Origin: Termitomyces sp. T153
Lineage: Eukaryota; Basidiomycota; Agaricomycetes; Agaricales; Lyophyllaceae
Length of the DNA: 64,000 nt
Direction of reading: 5' to 3'
Assembly (NCBI GenBank): GCA_018296165.2
Contig: JACKQL020000006.1
Span: 992,001 to 1,056,000 of the forward strand
Part shown: piece by piece, positions 52,120-63,852 of the stretch
How positions within the stretch are numbered: the stretch's first letter is position 1
Layout: each line of letters begins with the position of its first letter
Program-made: the position numbers and the translations under genes
The notes under the pieces: generated by a model
Told to the model about the DNA's origin: nothing
The model's database searches: none
Seen by the model: only the letters and a program-made list of their open reading frames with translations

Positions 52120-55100
52120 ATGAGCGTCACCACCCATCTCCTCCTCTTCATCCTCATCTTTGCATTCTGTCTCTCCACAAATGGAGTCTACGCTTTCGGA
52201 GCGGGCAACATACCCTCGTTCGTCCTGTAACCCGTCTACGACCTCACCCTCATCTGTCCGTAGGTTCGCATACATGGAGGGCCGGGCATTTAGACACGGG
52301 GATATCGTGAGTTTCTCGTCGTACCATATACCACCATCCTCACAATCACCAGGAAGACACACTGTCCGAACTAATCAAAGGCGGAGGAGGCATCGCCGCC
52401 CTCGCATCCATGATCTCGGGCGGTCGAAAGTTCAACGGCCTAGACGTCAAACGAGTTTATTTCGGGTATGTCCTCAGCTTACCCTCAGCCCTCAACACCA
52501 ATCTCCCCCCCTCCTCAGAAACTGGTTGCGCGATTACAGCCAGGCACGTTCCTTCCGTCCAAGATATGCTTATACTTTTTTTGATTTTGACTATATAGGC
52601 AATCGACATCGCGTCCTTGAAGAAGATGCCGATCCAGGTGCGTAAACGTGTGTACAACAGATTCTGTCTTTTCTGACTTTTTGATGGGTAGACTATTATG
52701 AATCTACTCATGGTCCTCGGCTTCATGGTTCGTAATCTCCGTTCTGCGCCGCGCGCCTTGTTTCTGCATCCTCGATTCACAGGCGCACGGATACGCAACG
52801 CACGAGTTTGAAGTCACACAAGAGCGCATCGGTGTCTATCTCCCCGTCGAACACATCGACAACCCGAAAGGATACGGCGAGGGTGAAGATGCGCGAAAGT
52901 ATCATCCCGCGCTCAGACCGCCCGTCGATGTCAGTCCTCCTTCCCTCCACTAATCAACTCTAACACCCCCGCGCTCCTAGCCCCGCGAGCTTGAGATTGA
53001 TCCGCGCACGGGTATGAAAAATTACATCGCCAACGGTACGTCCCCGCCATAACTCTAATCTGCCAGACCGATAACCAGAAACAGAACAAGGCACGTGGGA
53101 TACCTCCAAAGCGCTCGTGCGCCGCTTGATTGAGCGGTGTGTGCATCTTGGAAGGCAGCATCGTGCGCAGGGCAGGAAGCAGGACGAGTACGAGGCGTAT
53201 AGGATTCTCGGGACGCTCGTGAGTGTCCGCCTTCCCTCCCTCCCTCGCGTGCACTCACCCTTGACGCCAAACAGCTCCACACCCTCGAAGACTTTACAGC
53301 CCACTCAAACTGGTGCGAAATCGCGCTCGTCACGCTAGGACACCGCGACGTATTCCTGCACGTAGGAGATCAAGTACGAATCCAAGCGCCCAACGGACAA
53401 TGGGTCGCACCAATCGTTACCGGTGCGCGCGCGCGTCTTTTCACCTCTCCTCCCTCACACCACTTTCTTCTTCCTCCCCCAGGCACATTCGGCTCCAACG
53501 ACTTTTTCCACTCACTCCTAGGCGGTACGTATACGTCTACCCTACCACTTCCCTCTCCCACCACTAACAACAACCCACCCACCCACTAGAGGCCGGCGAC
53601 CACCTCTCCCAAGCATCCGTAACGGACCTCAACAAATCTCTCGACAGCGCCCGTGCTCGCTCCGGCTCCTCCGGCTTCGGCACATCCACCTCTCGCTCCC
53701 CTATGGATCCTGCGGCTGTCCTGCGTGATTTGTTCTTTAGTATTCCGGGTGGTGGAGGCGGGGAGCTGTCGAGAGAGATGGAGGCTGTTGAACGGATACG
53801 TGCTGTCGGCCAGGGGCAGGGCCAGGGTGGATGGCCGGGGCAGCAGCAGGCGCAGGGGCAGGGAGGGGGGAAGAGGCCGGAAGAGATGTCGCCGCAGGAA
53901 CTGCATTCTGTGCTTTGGCAGGTTTTGACGTTTAGGGATTCTGGTGAGTGCGAGTAAAACTCAGTTGCATGGGAGGGCTGATGATTGGTGTAGTTATGAA
54001 GAAGATTGAGAAGACGATTGAGAAGATACCTGGGTTGAATTCGCTCATTGAGAAGATTACTGATTCGATTTCTGGTGGGTGGTGTTTTTTGCTTTTTGCT
54101 TTTTTTTTTTGAGTTTCTGATTTGTTGGGGTTTTTTTTTTGTTTTTGTTAGTTTTTGTGTTTACTACTCTAGAGGTGTGTTAGTCATGTATGATTGATCT
54201 CATCCGTTTTGGTATTTCAACTCGCCACAGCCGTTCCTCAAGCCTATCCTGAAGACATCGACGTCGGCGCTTTCGGAAATTTCGGGTGAAGTTATTAATA
54301 GTCATGATCAGTACGAGGTGTTCAATGATCCAAGAGCGGTGTGTATCCTCGATTCGCGTGGTTCATTTGTTTCTCGTGCTGAGTCGGCGCCGTAGTCGGA
54401 TCCTACCCACTCGTTTCTGAGCAAAGACCATTTTGTGAGTTTTTTGTGAGTTTGAGTTGAGAGGAGCGTGGGCTGATTAGATTGGTGTTTAGAATCTTAT
54501 TTTGAATGAGCCTGCTGGTCGTGTTGCGAGAGTCGTTGTTGTACGTGCCCATTTCGTTTCATTTCAAGTATATTGTTGGATCTATATATATTCATATATA
54601 TATATTTTTTTTTGGCCAGAAAAATGCGGTCGGACATATTCAGAAAGCTTGGGACGATAATTCAGTCAATGTTCACAGTCTAACCGAGGAAGTTCTCCAG
54701 GCCATGTACGCATCAGTTCCCTATTCCTCCTTTCCTCTCGGAGCCCATGTCTACTCACTTACTTACACTTGTTCACTAATCAACCAGGTTCCACCCCAAC
54801 TTCCACAACCCCAACTCCAAAGTGCAGCGCGAGATGCTGCAAGAGATGAACAACTGGGTGAACGACCTCGGGAAGAAGAAGGAGCGGATTATTCGGCGTC
54901 TTACGAAGGAGGCTGTGCGGAACCATGAGAATGTCCGTCTTGCGGGTGAGGGCGGTGCGCCTGTTTCACAAGGGTCGTTCGCACAGGCGGAGGGGAGTGA
55001 GTTTCAGAATACGCTTTTGGGGTATGCGAATCAGATACCGGGGGTGTCGCAGGCGACGCAGTTGTTTGATGCTGCGGGTGGGGGGAAGAAGTATAAGAAG

Positions 55101-55712
55101 GATAAGTATAAACATGGGCATGGGCATGGGCATGGGAGAGAAGTTGGTGGGGATGGGTATGATGATGGTGTTTCTTCGAGACCTGTGGATGGCCATGCTG
55201 CGTCGTATTATCATCATCACGATGGCGATGGCGATGGCGATGGCGATAATGAACCGAAGGGGGACTATGGATCTTATTCGTATTACGCACCGAGTTTTGA
55301 ACCGTCTCTGAATTCGGGGTATGCGCCTGCAGGATCGGGGTATGTGCCGCCGCAGGGTACGTATGCGTCCCCGGGGTTCCCTGGAGAGTCGGGGTCGGGA
55401 TACAGGCCTTTGTACGATTCGTCGGCGCCGGCGCCGGCTGCGGCTGCGGTACAACATGCAGGATATGCGCCTTCGTATGCATCGCCTTCGTTTCCTGGTG
55501 CTGCGCCGTCGTTCCCTGGTGCTGCGCCGTCGTCTTTCCCCGGCGGGGCACCCCCGTTCCCTCCTGATGCGTCGTCGTACCCCGGACAACAACCGCCCCG
55601 GTTCCCTGAAGGCGCGCCGCTAGGCTTTCCCGGTGAACAGTATAGTCAGCGTTATGAGCAGCCACCACCACAGTTCCCTGGAGCACGGACGTATGGCTCG
55701 GGGGGGTGGTGA
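52120..55712 (+). CDS. Het-C-like protein (Het-C domain, secreted/membrane), 19 exons
   Basis: Exons: 52,120-52,217; 52,264-52,306; 52,353-52,465; 52,518-52,542; 52,599-52,637; 52,692-52,727; 52,783-52,929; 52,981-53,035; 53,079-53,218; 53,275-53,422; 53,483-53,524; 53,590-53,943; 53,994-54,074; 54,152-54,174; 54,231-54,338; 54,396-54,434; 54,493-54,540; 54,620-54,705; 54,788-55,712 (2,550 nt, 849 aa). The N-terminus is a signal peptide (THLLLFILIFAFCLSTNGVYAFG). The Het-C core follows: GNIPSFAYMEGRAFRHGDIED, VYFGNWLRDYSQAIDIASL, LMVLGFMAHGYATHEFEVT, TLEDFTAHSNWCEIAL, FGSNDFFHSLLGEAGDHLSQ. The C-terminus is Gly/Pro/Tyr-rich with HG and GD runs. The intron after exon 4 appears to be GC-AG. In Neurospora het-c governs vegetative incompatibility; the role in basidiomycetes is not established. 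Confidence 0.92.
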
Positions 55713-57394
55713 AATGTGAATGGCGTTGGTGTTGGTGCTTGTTGTTTGTTCGGCGGTTATTTCTTGGAGGTGAGGAGGTCAAATCGTGTTTATATGTAAG
55801 TATATGGTGGTGGTGGCCGGGAAATTGTGGTTGGACTGTGAGTGGTGTCTTGGCGGTTTTGCTATCATGATACTTCTTGCGCTACGAAGGATGTTGTGTG
55901 TATCTTGCGAATTTCTATGTTCTCAAGTGTGCTTATTCTGCAAGACGGGTTTGAGATGGCTTTTTCCTGTTGTGGGTCGGATTGCGGGTTACGAGTTCAG
56001 TCAGGGACCCCCAGGAAGCTCCCGAGAAATAGTGGTGGATTTCAGATTAGATCAGGCCAGTCCCTTTTAACCTGTGGCCTTGACACCTATTGAGCCTAGT
56101 GGGTATTGTAAGAATGAATAATTGAGACCTCAGTCATCTGAAGAATAGCGACAGTTGTTGATCTGACATGACCAAGTTTGGGACAGGGTGTTATGGTTAG
56201 CTATGATAGATATAGTGATTTAAATACTGAATGAGTACATTCACTGCTATTCCAGCAATACAATGGAAGGGAAGTCAGAGCCACCTATATAAGTTAATGG
56301 GCAGGATGGATATCGGAGATGATGGGGAGAATAGAAACTACACTGGATCTCAGGTGTCCGCTGTATCAGACGTTGGTCAAGCGGGAATGACTATGCAGTT
56401 GTTGAGGGCATTGCAGTGACTCAGATTCAAAAGACCTTTGGGGATACATGTCAGGCCTTTCTGGATCAGTGCAGCTAAGACATCCCAGTCAATAGCAAAT
56501 AATGAAGCCATAGTCATTAGGAGTCTTGGACTACTGGGCCTGTCACCGGCTGAGCTGTTTGGTGGTGGTGACATCACGAAAATGGTGCATAGCAAACTTG
56601 GCCAACCCACAGGACTCGTGAGATCTCACAGGAGTAATGTGTGAGTCCTATCCTGACACCTTGTTTCATGAGTGGATTTGTGACAGTTATAGATAATCAT
56701 GAGTTATAGATATAACCTCTCCCTTATGAGTTCTCTGAAGAGAGCACTTGGGTGACATTCTGAGATTTGATTATATTCTTCTCTCAATATGAGTGTCTTG
56801 TGGTATTTTACAGTTAATCAAAGACTCGCCTTACCTAGCAGCTCACATACTGATAACTTTAATATATATCCAACTACTAAGGGACATCATCCAGGTAAGC
56901 TTATTACCTGGTTCAAATGATAATCCTATTGATCAAAGGTATAACTTAGAATGAATGTTGATTATTATGTTATTACATTGTATGATATGATTCAAGTATA
57001 CATGTCATCATCCAAGTTTGAATCACTGTCCTGCTGAGCTGTGACTTGGCAAAACTTTGCACAATGACAACTCTGCTTATCTGAATCTGTTGTTGCTGTG
57101 CTGCATTTCTTTCCCTGCTTCTTCTGCTTCTTGTGGTGATGATGTCTGTTGCTGCCTAGCTGCCATGCAGAGAGCACAACAACTAGCAGTTTTGCAAGTA
57201 GAGTACAAACAGACCATAGAAAATGAGGGTGCAAGCTGAGCTAGGTCCCAGAGAACCTGATTTAGTACAAGTGGCACTAGGTTGCTAGCATGAGGTTGGT
57301 AGGAAAGTGTAGTGATATGGCAGTACTTACCTGTAATGACTGGTATTCTAATAAAAGAAAGGACTTTCTCAATATACCTAAGAATGCTGAAAAC
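55713..57394. other. gene-free stretch right of the Het-C-like gene
   Basis: 55,713 to about 56,050 is CpG-containing and should include the 3' UTR of the Het-C-like gene. From about 56,060 CpG becomes rare and the DNA AT-rich. Short frames (56,231-56,419; 56,438-56,644) have no known domain. A small inverted repeat CCAGGTAA-GCTTA-TTACCTGG occurs at 56,892-56,912. Repeated TTATAGATA motifs lie near 56,690-56,720. Probably transposon remnant. Confidence 0.4.
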
Positions 57395-57985
57395 TGTAAG
57401 CATTTTGCTGAAAACAGTAGGCAGAGAAAGTACTTAGCTTAACAAAATACTGCTCCAATGATCCAAAAAGTCAAAGATTTGCCTGCAAGCAGCAACAACA
57501 AAGCCAGAGGAAAGGGTTGAGGGTTGAGCACTGAGCACATCACTTGATCAAGAGAATTGATTAGAATGATAGCCAACATGCCTAACAAAGTGGCAGTACC
57601 AGCTATCCTCAGCCTCTTGACAGCCAGTGCTGCTCCAGCCAAAACCCAGCTGGCCTCAACTGCCACTCACATCATCAGCCTAAGCCAGAAGCCAGTGCTC
57701 CAGGGATGGTCAGGGTAGCCTCAGCATAGGAAGGAAGGGTTTAGAAAAAGAGGAAGAAAGAAAAGAGCCTCACTATACATTGCCAAGCCTCATCCATATG
57801 GAACTTCAGTGCCCAGACCTCCCATTGGCTTACTGTGCTCCTGGACAATGACAAAAACATGTGAAAAAGCCCTGGTCTGTGCAAGGGAGGTGAGGTATAA
57901 AGAGGGGAGGATTTTGGAGGGAAAAACCAAGAAATTACTTGCCGCAGCTCAGCCATCCCCAGGGAGAAGATTGCTTAGGCTTACA
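57395..57985 (+). repeat. possible 5' LTR of element D
   Basis: Begins TGTAAGC and ends GCTTACA, a 7-bp perfect inverted end pair. A TATA-like GGTATAAAG lies at 57,890-57,898, 93 nt before the proposed end, a reasonable layout. Against it: no tRNA-type primer site or fold-back match follows, and the second LTR is outside the window, so length and ends cannot be confirmed. Confidence 0.35.
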
Positions 57986-58634
57986 AGTGATTAGTTGCTT
58001 TGACACTACTAGTCTAATATACTATTTGAGCCCACTTTGTTAGTTGGAGACCATCTCTTACTATTGAGGTAAAATCAATAAATCTATTGTTCAGTCTACT
58101 TTTAAAAGTGAGGACTAGTTTTATAAAGAGCCCAAAACACTTGCAAAACTAAGTATGGCACAATTGGCCAAGTTTGTATAACTCTGAGCCAATAGCTAAA
58201 CTTAGATTTTGCATCATCTGGAGCCCACTGCAAGGGGTTCTTTGATACAAAAACTCACTTTTGGATTTCCATGAGGAGTTCAACCCTTTTGAAACATTGG
58301 TTTCACACCACCTGGATCTTATTCCAAAATACCTGAAGTTATCACAACTAAGGTGAAAAACTCTGTTATATTAAGGAAAAGAGAGACTAGGACCAATAGC
58401 AGTTGTTCAAAGTCCTTTTTGCCTGACCCTGAAACCTTACTCAGAAGAAGAAAGCTTTAGACTGAGAAAGCAATTTCAAGCTCACCAAAAGAACTGTGCT
58501 CTACTACTCATCCAGTTTCTACTACCTCAATTATGGAGCAAAACATCAGATACAAACTATCACTGCCTGGCAGCAGGGATGCACCCAAGTTTAAGCACAC
58601 TGAGCCCTCTGAGGTTTGTTGCTTTTTATAAAGG
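57986..58634 (+). other. leader of element D, non-coding
   Basis: About 650 bp before gag without a clear frame of its own. The segment ATTATGGAGCAAAACATCAG (58,531) to AAGTTTAAGCACACTGAGCCC (58,590), read with the following gag, suggests that gag starts upstream of 58,635: ...HLPGSRDAPKFKHTEPSEVCCFL runs up to a stop at 58,632. The stop would separate the present ORF from the original start. Confidence 0.45.
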
Positions 58635-59828
58635 ATGATCTCTCTGTTTGAGCATGCTGGGATCCAAGGAGAGAGGGAAAGGAAAAAGAGAATCTTGGAG
58701 TATGTGGATGCTCAGACTGAACAAGAATGGCTGGGCTTTGATTTCTTTGGAGATGACTATACTTGGTCTGCTTTTGAGCAAGAGATCAAGGAGTCTTATC
58801 CAGAAGCAGTGGATGACACAGGTAGTGTTACAAACCTGGACAGAATCTGCAGAGAACATGCCAGACTTAGTAGGAATGACACCACAGAGATCCATTCTCT
58901 GATAAGGAAATTCAGAGCTGGGGCTAAGAAGTTGGCTAATGTCACTGGGAATGAGTCTCTGGTAGACAAACTCCTGGGATACTTTACACCAGCTTTTGGA
59001 GATGTGATTGAGGAAAGGTTGATCAGTAGATATGGCCACTACAAAGACCCTACTAGAAATAGGCACAAGGACAACAAGTATGACCTATCAGAAGTGCTGA
59101 CAGTAGTGGGGACCTTTATAGATGGTGCTACTGTAAGAAGCCCTGGAGAGGAGAGAGTAGAGAAAATGGAAACTAGTAGGGGGAACATTAAGGAGGAGGA
59201 AGTGGAGGAGAAAATGGCTCATCTACAAGATGCTGTGGTTACCATTGGGAAACAAATGGGGAGCATCCAGAGTACCATGCAACCTTTGCAAGCTGGTCAG
59301 TTGGACATGCACAATACCTTCTTGAATACCAAAGGGAGCCAGGGTATAAGGGCAGAAGGGCCACCTACATTTCCAACTTCTGGAAGAAGTGGTGTTAATT
59401 GCTTCTATTGTTGGCAAACTGGACATAGAATCTCAGAGTGTGAAGTCATCAAGGGAGATGTACAAGAAGGATGGATCATCCTGTTGGAGGGGAGAGCCAG
59501 ACTACCTAATGGTGCTCCTTTACCCAGAGATCCTGCTGGTATATCTCCTCATGCTAGACTAGTGCAAGTACATGATAAGCAAGTGAGCATGTACTTTGGA
59601 TGGCCAGAAGATGACCCTCTAGAGACAGTCACTTACTCTACCTATGTAAACTCTGCTAGAGACACAAGGGATGACATGCTAGAGTGCATTCATATAAGGA
59701 GTCAGACTACTTGGGAGACTTGGAGAAAGGTTTCAATAAATTGGCTGAGATGCTCAGTGTGTTGGTCAACACAAGGAACACAGCTGGTCCTGAAGGACCA
59801 AAATCTTCCTCTAAGGATTTTTAAATAA
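58635..59828 (+). pseudogene. gag of element D (397 aa open frame)
   Basis: ISLFEHAGIQGERERKKRILEYVDAQTEQEWLGFDFFGDDYTWSAFEQEIKESYPEA is the capsid N-terminal part of the basidiomycete gypsy type; LIRKFRAGAKKLANVTGNESLVDKLLGYF follows. After a charged spacer the zinc knuckle CFYCWQTGHRISEC is at 59,400-59,441, with GWIILLEGRARLPNGAPLPRDP just behind, a motif common to this gag lineage. The frame is open over 1.2 kb and ends at TAA 59,826. Sequence similarity continues to 60,120 in other frames. It probably lost its first residues (see leader). Confidence 0.85.
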
Positions 59829-60120
59829 CTCAATGAAGGCAATTTGGAAAGAGGCATCTCAACCAGGAGTATCCTCATTGCCAGAGAGAACCCCTGAAAA
59901 CCCCTGGAAAGAAAAGCTAACTCTGGTGATTCCACCTAGAGTTGCACCAAAACTGGACCTACCTTTTGAGAAGGTTCCAGCCCTCAATTAGGGACCACAC
60001 TTGCCAGTGCAGGACACTGTTAAAAGTTCCTTAACAGGAACAAGAAGGAAGGAGTGAGATAGGACCATTGATAGACTCTGGGAGGCTACTGTACCTTTCA
60101 GTACTAGAGAACTGTTAGAT

Positions 60121-60713
60121 GTGGCTCCTGGATTAAGAGAAGCAATGATACAAAAATTGACTCTCAAATCAGGGACTCAGTCTAGGGATCCCAATATCCC
60201 AAGGGTAGCAGCTCAACAGCAGACTGTAAGGGAGAAGAAACCCCCTGACAAAGTAGATGTCAATGACCTACCAATGGCAACCTATTTCATTGCAGATGGG
60301 ACACAGGATGATTTGCCTACTGGTGCAGTAGTGCATCAGGATTGTGTAGCTACTTACTTGGAAAATATCCCTCCAGGAGAAAAGCCAGTAATGGTGTATG
60401 TGGCTAGAGATTTGCAAGTGTTGAGATCCTTGAACCCCATTGTCAATCAGAGGGGGCAAGTGGAGACAATTCTAGATAGTGGTTCTCAGATAGTCTGTAT
60501 GGGCACTAGATGAGGCACTTTGTTTAGGATTGGCTTGGGATCCAGACATATGCTTAAGGATGGAGAGTGTCAACAGTCAAGTGAATACATCAGTTGGTTT
60601 AGCCAAAAATGTGCCATTTACTTTTGCTGAAGGCTTCACTATTTACTTGCAAGTGCATATCTTTGTCAAGCCAGCTTATACTGTCTTTTTGGGTCATCCT
60701 TTTGACACACTGA
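60121..60713 (+). pseudogene. aspartic protease of element D, cut by a solo LTR
   Basis: The frame contains YLENIPPGEKPVMVYVARDLQVLRSLNPIVNQRGQVETILDSGSQIVCMG with the active-site D-S-G at 60,475-60,483. After a TGA (60,511) the next frame has LAWDPDICLRMESVNSQVNTSVGLAKNVPFTFAEGFTIYLQVHIFVKPAYTVFLGHPFDTL, the typical flap and C-terminal LGRPFD motif. The domain then breaks off at 60,713 where the LTR enters and continues (ESNIQNLQDGSAIITI) at 61,595. Confidence 0.9.
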
Positions 60714-61594
60714 TGATGTGAAATGTAAGTTTTGATGCCATCAATTGATCAGATCAATGGATCAAACTGTGTTTTCACAGAGTTTTGGAGGCTTAAGTTA
60801 CACAAAAGCTCACATAGACATTACAGTTGTAGATATAAATTTAAATTGATTTATTTGCTAGTTGAGATGGCCTCAAACTATTGAATGGGTCCAATATATA
60901 TATAATTCAAAAACCTGAACCAACTAGATACTTGTAAGCCTAAGATAGCCGCTCCCTGGGGCTAGCTGAGCCATGGTACATTGTTGCTTCTCCTCTCCCC
61001 CAATGTTTCTCTCCTTTTATAGCTCATTGTACATGCACAGACCAGGGTGTTTTCTGTGTGCACCCATGGTTGTACTATGTGGTTCTCCTTGGCTTTTCTT
61101 TCTCATTGGTCAATGAATTGGAATGGCATGCTAGTTCAGCATTACTTGGTCTGTGTATGTCTGATGTCTTTCTTTTTGCTCTTTTTCCCCAAACTTCTCC
61201 CTAATAGTCTTCATGTGGTTTGTGTGGCAGCCAGCTTGGGTTTCTGGATGGTCTGATGTGTGGTATCAAGGGGGGGTAGGGTATTTGTTGTTGTGATAGA
61301 TGTCCATGGCTGTCTTTGGCATTGGTTAGAATTCTAGCCAGATCGCCAAGCACAGCCATTGATTGCCTATCAAAACACATGATCAGCCTTGATTCAACAT
61401 CAGAGCTTTTGTTGGCATTGTTCAATGCATGCCCTATGGGTTCTTTGGTGATTTTCTTTGATACTAGGTAAGTTTTTCATGTCTACAGTTTTTGACATTA
61501 CCCAAGCTTATGGTTTTCAGCTTGTTTTAACTGGTATTTCTTATCTTTTTAGTATATTCAACCTGTCTCAAGTATGAGACAGGTGTATCACTGA
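60709..61594 (-). mobile_element. solo LTR-like insertion in element D, TSD (A)CTGA
   Basis: 60,714-61,590 begins TGATGTGAAATG and ends GGTGTATCA; TGAT/ATCA are inverted ends. ACTGA occurs on both sides (60,709-60,713; 61,590-61,594). Since the last A of the element may belong to the duplication, the TSD is 4 or 5 bp. Joining the flanks restores FDTL-TESNIQNLQDG, the normal end of the protease. On the minus strand a TATAAAAGG box lies at 61,013-61,021, so it is read leftwards. No protein is encoded. Confidence 0.8.
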
Positions 61595-63285
61595 CAGAAA
61601 GCAACATACAAAATCTTCAAGATGGCAGTGCCATCATAACTATCAGAGATCAAAATACCAGTTACTGGACAGCCCTGCCCACTCTTCAAAGAAGGAAGGT
61701 GCCAAAGGCAGGTGTTGAAGGAGATAGTGATTCAAAATTTTAAATCTCAATGATCTGGTCAGTGACCAGGGAGAGGTGGCAGTGATGATTGGAGAAAAGG
61801 AGAATAGTAAAGTAGTGGTGACTGGATACACTATAAGTGATAGTGGATTCAAGAACTAAGAGTTGAGAGATGTGTATCTGCAAGCCTTTGCTGCGGAGGG
61901 AGGTGTTGGGGCAAGGGATGAGAAGACACTGTCAGCCTATCTAAATGAGCAGCTGTTTCAGGTACCAGAAAAGTTGGAGGAGATCTTAAGTATAGCAGGA
62001 AAGCCTAGAGTTAGAAGCAGGTGTGGGAGAAACTGCACAAGTATTTTCTAAGAAATACAAACCTGTTCCTAGAAAGGTGAAACCTGTACTAGGAACCTCT
62101 CTTGAGGAGTTTAGAATGGAAAGATGTATCACTGGAGATCCACTAGCAGACATGTCATAGTTGGACCCAAACACACCTGATTTCAAACCCACAGGAAAGT
62201 ATACTGAGTGCAAGGAAATCATTGACCAAGCACATGGTGATGGTTTCCTGTGGCCAGAGAAGATGAAGGCAGTACATTGTCTGATGATGCTGCAGAATGA
62301 AGCTTTTACATGGGATGATTCTCAAAGAGGTGAGCTCAAGGAGGAATTCTTCCCTCCTGTAGTAATGCCAGTAATTCCTCACACCCCCTGGGTATTGAAG
62401 AACATTCCCATTGCTCCTGGACTCAGAGATAAAATCTGCCAGATGATAAAGCAGAAAATAGAGGCAGGAGTGTATGAGCCATCCAACTCTTCATACAGAT
62501 CCAAGTGGTTCACAGTATTGAAGAAGGATGGTGAGAGTTTGAGGATAGTTCACAGCTTGGAACCTTTGAACAAAGTGACTATACCACATTCTGGGTTGCC
62601 ACCAGCAACTGAAGAGTTAACTAGTCATTTTGCTGGCAGGGCTTGTGGAGGGATCTTTGACTTGTATGTGGGATATGATGAGAGAGTGTTGGATGTGAGG
62701 TCTAGGGACTATACTACCTTTCAGACACCCTTTGGTGCTCTGAGGCTGGTAACCCTGCCAATGGGCTGGACAAATTCAGTACCAATCTTTCATGATGACA
62801 TTACCTTCATCTTGAAAGATGAGATACCTCATGTAACTTGGCCATATATTGATGATGTGCCAATCAGAGGTCCACCTCACAGGTATGAGTTGCCAGATGG
62901 AGGCTATGAGGTTATCCCAGAAAATCCAGGCATTAGGAGATTTCTATGGGAACATCTGCAGAATGTAAACAGAGTGTTACAAAGAATCAAATATGCTGGA
63001 GGAACTTTCTCTGGGAAAAAGTTAGTAGTCTGTGCAGATGAGATTGTAGTGGTTGGACACAGGTGTTCCTATGAGGGACAGAAACCTGAGACCAAGCAGT
63101 TGGCCATTGTTATGAGGTGGGGTGATTGCCAGGATAAGTCAGATGTCAGAGCTTTCCTAGGTACTTGTGGTACCTTTGGGATGTTTATTAAAGACTATGC
63201 TAAAGTGGCTGCACCCATCAACAAATTGGCTCAAAACCATGCACCATTTGTTTGGGGTGAGGAACAGCAGTCAGCAATGGCCTAG
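61595..63285 (+). pseudogene. pol linker and reverse transcriptase of element D
   Basis: The linker (DGSAIITIRDQNTSYWTALPTLQRRK; RDVYLQAFAAEGG) has a few stops. RT is open from 62,161 to 63,285: FLWPEKMKAVHCLMMLQNEAFTWDDSQRGELKEEFFPPVVMPVIPHTPWVLKNIPIAPGL, YRSKWFTVLKKDGESLRIVHSLEPLNKVTIPHSG, FDLYVGYDERVLDVRSRDYTTFQTPFGALRLVTLPMGWTNSVPIF, catalytic YIDDVPIRGP (YIDD at 62,845-62,856), and RNRVLQRIKYAGGTFSGKKLVVCADEIVVVGHRCSYEG. The RT is intact in its catalytic residues and is the best preserved long frame among the transposons here. It ends at TAG where related proteins have Gln (MAQLKKL). Confidence 0.93.
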
Positions 63286-63852
63286 TTGAAGAAGTTGCTA
63301 GCTGAAAGTGCACCTCTAAAACCACTTGACTATGAGTCAGGAGGGGCAGTGGTCCTATCAGTTGACATTTCTTGGATGGCAGTGGGCTTTGGAATATTCC
63401 AGGAAGCTCCAGACAATCCTAAGCAATGCACTTGTGCTAAGCTAGGATCCATCACTTTGAATGAGAGGGAGGCAAGGTTCTCACAACCTAAAAGAGAACT
63501 CTATGGTTTTATGAGAGCCTTGTAAGCTAATAAGTATTGGCTAGTTGGTTGTAGGAAACTTGTAGTGGAGACAGATGCCAAGTATTTGAAGGGGATGCTA
63601 AGCAATCCTGGAGTAGGACCTAATGCCACCATTATGAGATGGATTGAGGATGTACTACTCTATCATTTTACTTTGAGGCATGTGCCAGGAAAAACCTTTA
63701 GTGTTGATGGCCTGTCTAGGAGGCTCAAGCAGCCAGGAGATGAGGAGTACCCACCTGTTAATCCAGAGTTGGTGGACAACCCAAAGACTATGCATTTTGA
63801 ATATCCAGCTAAAATCAACAATGAGCCAGGATGGGAGGATTGGGAACCCTAA
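63286..63852 (+). pseudogene. RNase H of element D
   Basis: LKKLLAESAPLKPLDYESGGAVVLSVDISWMAVGFGIFQE (first Asp), NEREARFSQPKRELYGFMRAL (Glu), then after one stop codon (TAA at 63,523-63,525) VVETDAKYLKGMLSNPGVGPNATIMRWIEDVLLYHFTLRHVPGKTFSVDGLSRR (third and fourth Asp). All catalytic acidic residues are present. A further frame (EEFADQIDTRGG...) reaches the window edge, where the integrase zinc domain would start. Confidence 0.9.

Noticed and set aside
54901..55782. 293-aa minus-strand open frame
   Set aside because: It is the complement of the last exon of the Het-C-like gene, whose low-complexity Gly/Pro/His codons keep the opposite frame open; no start context or domain.
56692..56730. TTATAGATA repeats as possible terminal inverted repeats of a DNA transposon with 56,190-56,220
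   Set aside because: Similarity is too short and no target duplication or transposase is visible.
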